Assembly (NCBI GenBank): GCA_011364965.1
Contig: RDOB01000011.1
Location: forward strand, 1 to 51,321
DNA from: Candidatus Heimdallarchaeota archaeon
GTDB taxonomy: Archaea > Asgardarchaeota > Heimdallarchaeia > Hodarchaeales > Hodarchaeaceae
Direction of reading: 5' to 3'
Length of the DNA stretch: 51,321 nucleotides
The notes below the pieces were generated by a model that worked only from the letters and a program-made list of their open reading frames with translations, did not search any database and was not told where the DNA came from. Below are positions 34,936 to 43,331 of this stretch, piece after piece (within the stretch, counting starts at the first letter, position 1; every line of letters begins with the position of its first letter). A program made the position numbers and the translations under genes.

Positions 34936-34944
34936 TTTATAAAT
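34936..34944 (+). promoter_or_regulatory. TATA box of the surface-protein operon
   Basis: TTTATAAAT, preceded by the purine-rich GCGCAAGA (BRE-like), lies about 65 bp upstream of the ATG at 35008. It is among the better TATA matches in the window. GAAAGGGG just before the gene may serve as the ribosome binding site. Confidence 0.5.
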
Positions 34945-35007
34945 ATCGTACGACTTTATATTGGTATAAATCCTAGAAGATCTAGCTTATGAAAGGGGAA
35001 TTATTTA

Positions 35008-35868
35008 ATGAAACACTATAAAAATATTATCTTTAAATTCATTTCAGCTCTTCTGATACTCCAGATTTGTTTAACAAGTGGAGTTAATGCAAATGAAATT
35101 CTATTTATCACAAGTTATTGGAATACGACGGATTATTATAGTGAAATAGGATTAGATGATTGGAAAGAAGCTGGAAAAGTCGATTTTTCTATTTCTGGAT
35201 ATCAGGGTAGCTTGTATGTTAAAAATGATTATCAAAATTTGTTTTTGGGGATTCTTGTTTTAGGAAAGCCAAATGGAAACGTCACATGGAGATTAAATAT
35301 TGATATTGACGCTGATAGATATTGGGCAGAGGATGCGAAAGAATTAAAGGTAACAGAGGATGATAGTAATGATTTTCTACTAGCTATCGATGATCAAAAT
35401 TACCTTCAAAGTGATCCAAATCCATACAGCGATTCTTCATCTGATGATTTTAGTGCAAGGATGCGAATTTTCACTTACTTCGGTGAAAATTATACAATCT
35501 TTGAATTATCTATACCTCTGCAGTCTAATGATCTCCTTAATGACTTACAAGTGCCCAATCTCGAAGAAAGTATTATAGGGGTCTCTTTGGATGTCTTTAA
35601 TAATGATTTGGAAACAAATGGAACATGGAAAGGAGGAGTATACCCATTCTTTGCTGATTCCTCTAATTATGCACAAATCATTTTTGCAGGACCACAAGAT
35701 CGACAAATTCCGATATTTGAGGAAGAACCACCTTTCACATCAACTACTACTCAGGATAAAGGTGAAGACTGGGAACCTGCAGGGGCAGCCAGTGGATTTG
35801 AAATATGGATTGGTTTAACTAGTATTGGATGTACAACATTCATTCTTTATAGGAGGAAGAAAAGATGA
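35008..35868 (+). CDS. Secreted CBM9/DOMON-like protein with C-terminal sorting-type tail
   Basis: A 286-residue type I surface protein. The signal peptide is at about 1-29 (FISALLILQICLTSGVNA). A single beta-sandwich domain follows. Its opening (IGLDDWKEAGKVDFS, then YVKNDYQNLFLGI and RLNIDIDADRYW) fits the CBM9-like/DOMON pattern in which a short DxWxxA strand leads the sheet. The Ser/Thr-rich stalk ends in SGFEIWIGLTSIG, a hydrophobic helix and RRKKR. That tail resembles PGF-CTERM-type signals, though the PGF motif is not exact. Its TGA overlaps the next ATG (ATGA). Confidence 0.65.
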   Translation: MKHYKNIIFKFISALLILQICLTSGVNANEILFITSYWNTTDYYSEIGLDDWKEAGKVDFSISGYQGSLYVKNDYQNLFLGILVLGKPNGNVTWRLNIDIDADRYWAEDAKELKVTEDDSNDFLLAIDDQNYLQSDPNPYSDSSSDDFSARMRIFTYFGENYTIFELSIPLQSNDLLNDLQVPNLEESIIGVSLDVFNNDLETNGTWKGGVYPFFADSSNYAQIIFAGPQDRQIPIFEEEPPFTSTTTQDKGEDWEPAGAASGFEIWIGLTSIGCTTFILYRRKKR

Positions 35869-37559
35869 AGAGAAGTCTAGTACTCTCACTAGGAATCATG
35901 GTTATTGTATTTCTATCAATCTTTCCTATATCTCTTGCGAAAGGATCCAATAATAACAGAACTACTTTTTATGGGAGCATTTATGAGCAAACTCAGGCCA
36001 TTGAAGATTATTATTTGCATCAAGATTCAAAAGCATTAAAGAAGGATAGAAACGAAGCAGTAATTGAGACAAAAACAAATTCTCTTTTTGCTTCTACTTT
36101 ATTTCATGAATACTCGAATGGTGGTTCAATTAAACTCCAGAATATTGCCCAATCCATTGTTCGTGCGAGTACACAGTATTTTGATGAAGCATATACAAGT
36201 GATAATGCAGGATGGGTGAGTATGTATGATTTTTATAAAGCAGAGAATAGCTATGTTAAAAGTCGTAAATTTACACACGATCAAGTCCTAATGATGCTAA
36301 GCTTGGCGCTCAGCTATTCCAATTTGGCTTCTGATGATGAATTCAAATCTGATTATGCAGAGGGAATAACTGAAACTCAGGGATTCATTGAACGGAATTT
36401 ACAGGAAACAGAGAGCGGATGGGTTGATTCTTTGTTTACTGTTAATAGAACAAGTTATACAAAGAATCATTTTCGAATCATTGAGAATATCTGTTGGACA
36501 ATTTGGGCAATTTTGTCTCTTCCTGATTCGATTGATTCACCTTTTTCTCTAACAGAAATTACTCAAATAATGAACCTGATACATACAAATGGAACCTACA
36601 ATGGGGCAGTTTTTAATGTATTGTCTCCTGACTGGGACTCTTCTGACGATGTTCTAAAGCTTCGTACAAATGCATTATATGGAATAATTAATCTTATGCT
36701 ATATGAGATAACATCTAATACCAATTTTCTGGATCGTGGAAAAGCAATTTTTGACTTTATTAGATCAAATATGTACGATAGGGGATTCGGAGGATTTTTC
36801 GATGTCGTTGACAAAAATGGAATGCTAGTTGTCCAAAGAAAAAGTACTACTGGAAATGCTCTGGCATGCTTACTATCCAGCAAATTATGCAAATTCTATC
36901 CGACAAATGAGACAATAAAAACCACTTTAGTGAGGACAAACAGATTTATTGAGGAAAACCTTCTAAATGAAAACTCTGGATTATATTATATTACTTGTGA
37001 GAGATCAGGATCACCTCTAATACAACATTCCTTGCAAACTGATACAATACGGTTGTGGCAACGTGTAAACTCTCTACATATAATAAATGGCTCAATTTCA
37101 TCAGAAATCTCAATCGGAGATAAGATTGAAATAGATTTATATCTAAATAATAAGGAGAACCTAAATTATTCAATTTTTATCAACGGTGATGAGATAGAAT
37201 CTTATAATCAGACCTCCACTGATTCACACCTTTCTCTTCTTTTGAATTTGAAAAGTAACGCTGAAATTGGCTATTCAGATATAGATATTACAATTAAAGT
37301 CTTATCTGGAATAATCGACCAAAACTCAGTGCAAATCAGAATTGGATCTGATCGACGACTTCCACAAGGATTGGTTTATCTAATCGCATTGGGACTCTTA
37401 GCAGGCATTGTCGTAGTTGTAAGATATCCTCCAAAAAACATTGGAGAAATCTTGACGCGATTAAGTACAATTAGTGCGGTTGAGGAAGAAGCAGATACTC
37501 AAACTGAAGAAGACCAGGCGCAAGATAAGGAAAGAAAAATTCCTCAGAGTGAGGATTAG
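35865..37559 (+). CDS. Secreted alpha/alpha-barrel (six-hairpin-like) protein, membrane-anchored
   Basis: A 564-residue protein with a signal peptide (about 1-25). A helical domain to about residue 385 contains the hallmark DRGFGGFFDVVDKNG and later RKSTTGNALACLL, typical of N-acylglucosamine-2-epimerase/six-hairpin glycosidase-like barrels. Several conserved acidic positions (FDEAYTSDNAGW and so on) are present, but a catalytic residue cannot be named. A short beta domain follows, then a helix (about 500-520) and an acidic cytoplasmic tail. It is translated with the previous gene through an ATGA overlap. It may bind or cleave an external glycan. Confidence 0.62.
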   Translation: MKRSLVLSLGIMVIVFLSIFPISLAKGSNNNRTTFYGSIYEQTQAIEDYYLHQDSKALKKDRNEAVIETKTNSLFASTLFHEYSNGGSIKLQNIAQSIVRASTQYFDEAYTSDNAGWVSMYDFYKAENSYVKSRKFTHDQVLMMLSLALSYSNLASDDEFKSDYAEGITETQGFIERNLQETESGWVDSLFTVNRTSYTKNHFRIIENICWTIWAILSLPDSIDSPFSLTEITQIMNLIHTNGTYNGAVFNVLSPDWDSSDDVLKLRTNALYGIINLMLYEITSNTNFLDRGKAIFDFIRSNMYDRGFGGFFDVVDKNGMLVVQRKSTTGNALACLLSSKLCKFYPTNETIKTTLVRTNRFIEENLLNENSGLYYITCERSGSPLIQHSLQTDTIRLWQRVNSLHIINGSISSEISIGDKIEIDLYLNNKENLNYSIFINGDEIESYNQTSTDSHLSLLLNLKSNAEIGYSDIDITIKVLSGIIDQNSVQIRIGSDRRLPQGLVYLIALGLLAGIVVVVRYPPKNIGEILTRLSTISAVEEEADTQTEEDQAQDKERKIPQSED

Positions 37560-37563
37560 GAGA

Positions 37564-40500
37564 ATGGGGAATTCAGCTAAATGTCAGAATTGTGGGAATG
37601 AAGTTCCTTCCCAAGCAAAATTCTGTCCGAAATGCGGTACAAGTATCAAGGGTACTTTATCATCAAAGGAAATTACTCCTGGAACAACCCTGAAATCCAA
37701 ACAAATCGAAGAAGAAAGTCGATCTCCAACTACACAGAGCTCCAGATCGCTTGTTCCAATTGTAAGCTTCTGGCATTTTATAAATACGCACATATTTCAA
37801 ATATTTGTGGTCATAGGAACATTGAGTCTTATCGCTGCAGTCACATTCGTCATTATAGCTTTTATTCCAAGAGAATTGATAACTGATATTGAGATCCCTC
37901 CCATAGAAGGCTTTATTTTTGACTTTTTTGTTATCATTAGCATAATTTTAACGCTAGGTAAAGAAATCAGTTATATTCTGGGATATATGAGGCGGAAAAC
38001 AATTCTAGATAAATGGTTTTCTTTTGTCATTTTACTCATTTGGTGGATTAATCTAATAACATATGCATTAAACCTAGTGAGAACAAGTATTTTCTATGAT
38101 TTGGGAGTAACATTACCTCAGATCTTTTTACTGTTCAGTATGATAGATCTAGTAGTCGCTCTTTTTTATTTTGTGCGATACAGGGAAACCCTCTTTTCAA
38201 GCACCTTGGTAGTTTCCATAATGACAATAATCTATTTACAGCAATGGATAATCCCTGTAGAACCAATAATCTATACAGCGATTATTCTAATGACCTCTAT
38301 AATCCTATTTCTCATTAGTCTTCTCACAAAAAATGTTGTTCCAACCATTGGAACCATGGTATTGGTTCCTGTCATGTTTTTGTCCCCTTATATCCTTAGT
38401 AATACTTGGGTTATAGCAATAGCTGTTCTCTTTGGATCATTTCCATTTGTTGAAATTTATTTGAATAGAAAAGTTCGAACAGAAACCCCGACCCTTAACA
38501 AAAGCATAAATGTTATTTCTAATGTCTCTAGTTTATTTGGAATTATTACTTTGGGTTTTGCTGTATTTTATGGCCATTTAGGAGAGGAAATGTTCCTTCT
38601 AATCCTTTCAATTATAGTTATGGCTTTAATAATTCTAAAAATGCTGTATAAAGAACACCTAGTGTCTCCATTAAAGGATTGGTTTTTAAGTGTGATCATT
38701 ATCTTTTTCATAGCATTTTTTGATATGATTTCAATAAATATCTTCATTTTAACAGGATTAGCAGGTATTCAAACCCTATTTGCTTCTTTTAACTTCTGGG
38801 AATATGTGAATACAAAAAATAATCAATTAATACGATATTCCGAATTCTTGCTTCTAGCAACGTTAACTATAATTTCAATAACAAAAATAGATTTTATCCC
38901 AAAAAGTAGTTTTATTATCCTACCTTTGCTAAGCTTACTATTATTATTACATCGAAGAATAGAAATTGATCACACTACTGTTAGATTATTTGTTTTTGGT
39001 TTTTCCTCATTGTTTATTTTAAACTTTTTCCAGCATACATTATATGATTGGATAATTATACCTGTTTATTCTTTGATTGCACTGGAAGGGATAGTGTGTA
39101 TCAAAATATTTCATGATATAAGAGAGCAGGAAAGCTTTCATTTAGATTTAGGCATTCTAACCCTTATATTGGAAATTGATTTACTAATACTAATGCTGGG
39201 GACAACAACACGAACAGAAATGATCTATCCTGTAATAATGCTCATTGCTGTAGTAATTCTAGTAAGTGGAGTCCAATTGAAGAGACATATACATGAGAAG
39301 TTTCTCTGGATAAATTCAACTTATATAATTGCATTTGGAATAATGGTTTTTTGGAATGAATTTGATCCTATTTTCACCCTTATTATTACAATGCTGACCC
39401 TTCTTCCACTGATGTTAGAGAAAGTTAGTTTCAGCATGTTAGATCTCCCGGTACAACTAGATAGAGCAATTCAATCACATAATTTTAATATCGCATTATC
39501 AGCTTTGGGATTAACACTTGTTATCCTCTTTGAAGAATTAGATCCAGTAATTCATGCTATATTACTACTCTTGGGTCCTCTGTTATGGATAATTATCTCC
39601 TATCAAAACAACATTAACAATTCAATAACAACTCTGTTAACTTTGATACCCTCAAGCTTTATCTTTCTAGTTGAGATGATTATACATAATACCTTGTTCA
39701 CACCGATTACAGAAACCTTTTATTTATATTCCACATTAATAGTAGTCTCAATCCCAGCAATTATTCTTCAAAGTGCGAAAATACTAAAGAAAAAAGAATT
39801 AACAGTTAATCATATCAACCCTCTTATTATAATGACTGCAGCACTCGGGATACTGATAACCTATTCGACATGGATCTATAAACTCGATATTGAAGTTATT
39901 TCACTACTTTACATCATCTTACTAGTCTTATTTATCTGCTCCTCAATAGTGATAACTTGGCAATATGAATCAATATTACTTGTTATCATTACTTTCATAC
40001 CCTCTATTTTGTTTCGACAAGATTTAGGTTTCCATCAACTAGTGCTGTACATCCTCCCAATCCTTCCCCTCTGTTTCAACATTGGAATTGCTCTCAAGCG
40101 AATGAAATCTCCCTTTGCGGTCAAAATACACGAAATCTTGATGGTAATTTATCTTATTTTCTTCATAATTTTTTATCCAATTAAATTTCTTGAGTATACT
40201 GCACTCCTCGCCACATTACTCTTAATTTCGTGGCAACTCCTAGGAATATTAAATAAAAAACTAGATCCACACATGCTAGAATGGACCAATTTCCTAAATT
40301 CAATCTTGGTACTAGTACTGATTATATTTATCGAGTCATTTATCCCAGAAACGACTGTACTCGTGGGCAATGTAGTTTTAAATTTAAATGGCATTTTTCT
40401 TGGGATAATTACTGCGATCCTCGGAATATCAATACTATTAATAATGATCTATAGCCAAATCAAACGCGAGATAATCGCACGACCGATCCTGGTCTCAGGA

Positions 40501-40998
40501 ACTCTAGTAAGCAGTTTCTCGGCATTAATTCTCACTGGAGTTTCTTTGTTAATACGCACCACAGATATTTCATTTGAAATACTTGAACTGGGGATATTAG
40601 TGCTAGCTAGTAGTCTACTTATGGGTAATCTAGTTATAAGTATTCTAATTACAAGAATAAATACACAAATTTTTGCAGGGATTACTTTAGCTACCTCTGC
40701 ATGGGTAGTGATTGTATCGGAATATTTCCCGAACATTGAACTAATCTTTTTATGGATCACATTTGCCCCAGTTCTATTAGGGTTTTATTTCAAAACAAGG
40801 GACAGAAATTATATTATCTCAGGTGTTGTGTTCTATATGATCACAAGTATCAGGTTGCTAGCAGCAATTCTGAATTCCCTGCAAACAGGTGTGACAAACT
40901 GGTTGGCAATCATTGGATTGATATTCTTAGGAGTGGAATTAATATCGATTGGAATGTATAAGGTACAGGAGAAAAGAGAACCAAAATCCACAGAATAA
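37564..40998 (+). CDS. Very large polytopic membrane protein with N-terminal zinc ribbon
   Basis: An 1144-residue protein. C7, C10, C21 and C24 (KCQNCGN and KFCPKCGTS) form a cytoplasmic zinc ribbon. A linker of about 50 polar residues follows, and the remainder to near the C-terminus is a run of about 30 or more hydrophobic segments separated by short charged loops. I do not recognise the family. It loosely recalls the DUF2339-like giant membrane proteins. ATG at 37564, 4 bp after the previous stop with AGGAG just before it, is the start; a longer reading upstream lies inside the preceding gene. It ends the three-gene surface operon. Confidence 0.68.
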   Translation: MGNSAKCQNCGNEVPSQAKFCPKCGTSIKGTLSSKEITPGTTLKSKQIEEESRSPTTQSSRSLVPIVSFWHFINTHIFQIFVVIGTLSLIAAVTFVIIAFIPRELITDIEIPPIEGFIFDFFVIISIILTLGKEISYILGYMRRKTILDKWFSFVILLIWWINLITYALNLVRTSIFYDLGVTLPQIFLLFSMIDLVVALFYFVRYRETLFSSTLVVSIMTIIYLQQWIIPVEPIIYTAIILMTSIILFLISLLTKNVVPTIGTMVLVPVMFLSPYILSNTWVIAIAVLFGSFPFVEIYLNRKVRTETPTLNKSINVISNVSSLFGIITLGFAVFYGHLGEEMFLLILSIIVMALIILKMLYKEHLVSPLKDWFLSVIIIFFIAFFDMISINIFILTGLAGIQTLFASFNFWEYVNTKNNQLIRYSEFLLLATLTIISITKIDFIPKSSFIILPLLSLLLLLHRRIEIDHTTVRLFVFGFSSLFILNFFQHTLYDWIIIPVYSLIALEGIVCIKIFHDIREQESFHLDLGILTLILEIDLLILMLGTTTRTEMIYPVIMLIAVVILVSGVQLKRHIHEKFLWINSTYIIAFGIMVFWNEFDPIFTLIITMLTLLPLMLEKVSFSMLDLPVQLDRAIQSHNFNIALSALGLTLVILFEELDPVIHAILLLLGPLLWIIISYQNNINNSITTLLTLIPSSFIFLVEMIIHNTLFTPITETFYLYSTLIVVSIPAIILQSAKILKKKELTVNHINPLIIMTAALGILITYSTWIYKLDIEVISLLYIILLVLFICSSIVITWQYESILLVIITFIPSILFRQDLGFHQLVLYILPILPLCFNIGIALKRMKSPFAVKIHEILMVIYLIFFIIFYPIKFLEYTALLATLLLISWQLLGILNKKLDPHMLEWTNFLNSILVLVLIIFIESFIPETTVLVGNVVLNLNGIFLGIITAILGISILLIMIYSQIKREIIARPILVSGTLVSSFSALILTGVSLLIRTTDISFEILELGILVLASSLLMGNLVISILITRINTQIFAGITLATSAWVVIVSEYFPNIELIFLWITFAPVLLGFYFKTRDRNYIISGVVFYMITSIRLLAAILNSLQTGVTNWLAIIGLIFLGVELISIGMYKVQEKREPKSTE

Positions 40999-41648
40999 AA
41001 GCAGGTGGAGGAAACGTCTCATATAGAAATAAGCCCTTAACTTGGATGGATTGGGGTGAAAACCACCTCAATATCCTCTCAGAGGCTTTCTATCCAGTTT
41101 GTTCATCGTTGACCTTATTATGGATTCTCTCTGAATTTTATATGCTTACAATCCCTTCCTGTAGGGATATTTCCATGTTGGAGTGTGGAGGGGTCTGTTG
41201 AAGTCTCTATCCTATAATTCTGGAGTTGTAGCTACTTTTAGTTTTAAATTTCTTGAGTTTCATTTACTATTTAGCTTTTCAAATCTATAAACAACCTCAA
41301 AAAATTGATAACTCATCGTAATCATAAAGATAGAGCCAGAATGAAAGAAAAATCGATTCTACAATTGCGAAAAGGGAGGATCTTCGGGATATTTTCTTTG
41401 AAGAGAATTTCATCACGAGTTTTACAGACCAACTGAGAACTTTTTATGATATGCCTCTTGCTATGAACACATTTATTATCAATCCGATGAATAATGAAAA
41501 AGGGAGAAACATGGAGAAACATAAATGTGACTCGTAGCTGTTTGATATTGGTAAGAAACTTAACAAAGGGGGAGAAAGAAACAAGAACCAAACATGTAAT
41601 GCGGTAAAAATGGATTTTATTAAGTAATTAAGTAATAAAATATAATAT
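40999..41648. other. 650-bp non-genic stretch with two hairpins and a coding remnant
   Basis: Between a plus-strand and a minus-strand gene, both reading towards it. Small hairpins lie at 41051-41071 (TTGGGGTG/CACCTCAA) and 41151-41168 (ATCCCT/AGGGAT), perhaps mRNA 3' structures. A plus-strand open frame (41334-41537) looks like decayed coding sequence. I see no intact gene. The minus-strand frames here are probably its antisense. Confidence 0.45.
41334..41537 (+). pseudogene. Coding-like remnant without a start codon
   Basis: A 67-codon open stretch bounded by TAG at 41331-41333 and TAG at 41535-41537. It contains IAKREDLRDIFFEE and FTDQLRTFYDMPLAMN, which reads as a helix-rich domain start. 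No ATG is present before residue 37. It is probably a fragment of a lost gene. The family is not recognised. Confidence 0.3.
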
Positions 41649-43331
41649 TTACCTTGCAATTCTTCTCCTAATGATAAGAATTAAAATAACTAAAATTCCT
41701 CCTGAAATCAATAGCAAGAAAGTCTGAATATTTTGCTCCGCCTTTGATTGCTTATTAAATTGATCAAATAGGTAAATAAGGGTCTGTAGAAGATGTGTTT
41801 GGTTAATTATTCCCTCCTGATATTGTTCGAGATAAGGAGTAAGGGAGACAGCTGAGGTAGATAGTGCCGAAACCAGAGACAAAATTTGGTTTCGACCACA
41901 TAATTGTTGATCAAAAAAATCCCACACCCATCCCGTAATAAAATAACTCATGGGAGAAGATGTATACCCCCAAAGCCAGCTATCCCCAAGAGTCTGAGAG
42001 GTTGTATTCCAATAATCATGGGGATGCACTAAACCAAGAATATGCCCCAGTTCATGGAGTGTAGCAAGAGAGAAGCCCTCGGATCCGTCTAAGACCATAT
42101 CATAGGTTAAGGTAACCAACGCCATCCCCCCAAATTCTGGATCCGCATTCATGGGAAGAGTGAGACCTGTGAAGTACTGAGAGTCAGTCCAAGGCAATTG
42201 AGTATCATTTCCGAACAGAATCGCCACAAATACATCTCGGGGGGTATAGAACTCATTAATCTCCTGATAGGACGAATCAAAAAACTCCAGTGAATTACTT
42301 TGAATGTGATGTACTATTGTGGTCACCCAAGAAGGAAAGCTCGTCAAGGGGTGGGATGTTAGATTACTTAGTTCCAATGAAGCGCTTACAAGGGACATAG
42401 TTAGTGAAATGTCTGTGAAGGGAAGGAGAGAAGCTAATAACGAATGAATGCGGGATGAGTTTAGATAAGAGAGCATTTCTAAAGGAGTAAAAGTCTTATC
42501 GAGACCAATAAGGCTCATGTAGACTCGAAGCTGGGGGACATAATCAAAACGATAAACAGATGAAGGATTGAGTCGGCAGATGACCCATTGTTCGACAAGT
42601 GGGACTACCTCTCTTACCCACTGATGTGTAGACCACGAATTTGAATATACATTTTGAATAAGAGGATAATCTGGACAAGAAAATACTGGTAAGGAAGAAA
42701 CAAGAAATCCACCATAGGGATATTTATTCCCTGAAAAACTGACCCCGAAACGTGCGAGAGGACGGAAGAAAGAGATTTCGTTTGTATCAGGATCAAGCGC
42801 GGTATGGTCTATATAAACTGATTTATTCTCGAATAAAGATGAGGAATAAGCTAGATTCAGAATGAAGAAGACCATTTTAGCAGAACCAAACTTATGTTCA
42901 AAATAAGAGCGCAGGATGCGGTCAAAATCTGAATGAGGGATAAAGTAAGAATCCGTAGAAGAATTATAGGATGCAGCGGAATAAAGATCAAGAACCAAAA
43001 TATCAGGGCTAGATAAATATGTAAATTGAAGGTGAAGGTTCAGTACCGTGAATGATGTACCTGATGGATATTCGGAAACACACGGGGATGTGAGATGGGA
43101 AGTGAGACTCTGTTCGAGAAGAGAGGAGGTATTTAATCCTAGAACAATGATTTCTAATATCCGATTTTCTTGAAAAACAGGTAAATTTTGGGAAGACGAT
43201 GCAACAGATCGATTAGAAGGAGAATATATATAGAAAATATAGAGGGAGAGAATTACAATTAGAATAGGTGCATTGAGAGATTTAATGCAAAAAAAATGCT
43301 GTGATTTAACCTGCACGTACCTCAACCTCAT
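41649..43331 (-). CDS. Membrane-anchored metzincin-type zinc metalloprotease
   Basis: A 560-residue protein. An N-terminal hydrophobic segment (about 20-38) serves as signal or anchor. A large outer part ends in a zinc site with the classic HExxHxxGxxH spacing, HELGHILGLVH (H426, E427, H430, H436). A Met (M461) in SSPMSYF is well placed for the Met-turn. A C-terminal helix (about 535-553) with a basic tail anchors it. The about 380 residues before the active site could be a propeptide or substrate-binding region. Its ATG overlaps the upstream stop (ATGA), so it is coexpressed with the Ig-like repeat protein and may process it or another surface protein. Confidence 0.78.
   Translation of the reverse strand: MRLRYVQVKSQHFFCIKSLNAPILIVILSLYIFYIYSPSNRSVASSSQNLPVFQENRILEIIVLGLNTSSLLEQSLTSHLTSPCVSEYPSGTSFTVLNLHLQFTYLSSPDILVLDLYSAASYNSSTDSYFIPHSDFDRILRSYFEHKFGSAKMVFFILNLAYSSSLFENKSVYIDHTALDPDTNEISFFRPLARFGVSFSGNKYPYGGFLVSSLPVFSCPDYPLIQNVYSNSWSTHQWVREVVPLVEQWVICRLNPSSVYRFDYVPQLRVYMSLIGLDKTFTPLEMLSYLNSSRIHSLLASLLPFTDISLTMSLVSASLELSNLTSHPLTSFPSWVTTIVHHIQSNSLEFFDSSYQEINEFYTPRDVFVAILFGNDTQLPWTDSQYFTGLTLPMNADPEFGGMALVTLTYDMVLDGSEGFSLATLHELGHILGLVHPHDYWNTTSQTLGDSWLWGYTSSPMSYFITGWVWDFFDQQLCGRNQILSLVSALSTSAVSLTPYLEQYQEGIINQTHLLQTLIYLFDQFNKQSKAEQNIQTFLLLISGGILVILILIIRRRIAR

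Larger units (their letters stand above)
34279..35007. other. 729-bp region with a small remnant ORF and a regulatory region
   Basis: Between two plus-strand genes. It holds a short minus-strand coding-like frame (34379-34576), a CCGA-ATAG-TCGG mini hairpin near 34358-34369, and the promoter region of the surface operon at its right end. Most of the rest is AT-rich and featureless. Confidence 0.5.

Noticed and set aside
41046..41201. 51-codon plus-strand ORF starting MDWGENHL
   Set aside because: It has no ribosome site, covers two hairpins, and its composition (many Cys, Trp and Leu) is not convincing.
41322..41659. Two overlapping minus-strand frames of 71-89 codons
   Set aside because: They are antisense to a better coding-like plus-strand frame, have Phe/Ser/Leu-rich translations typical of shadows, and lack ribosome sites.
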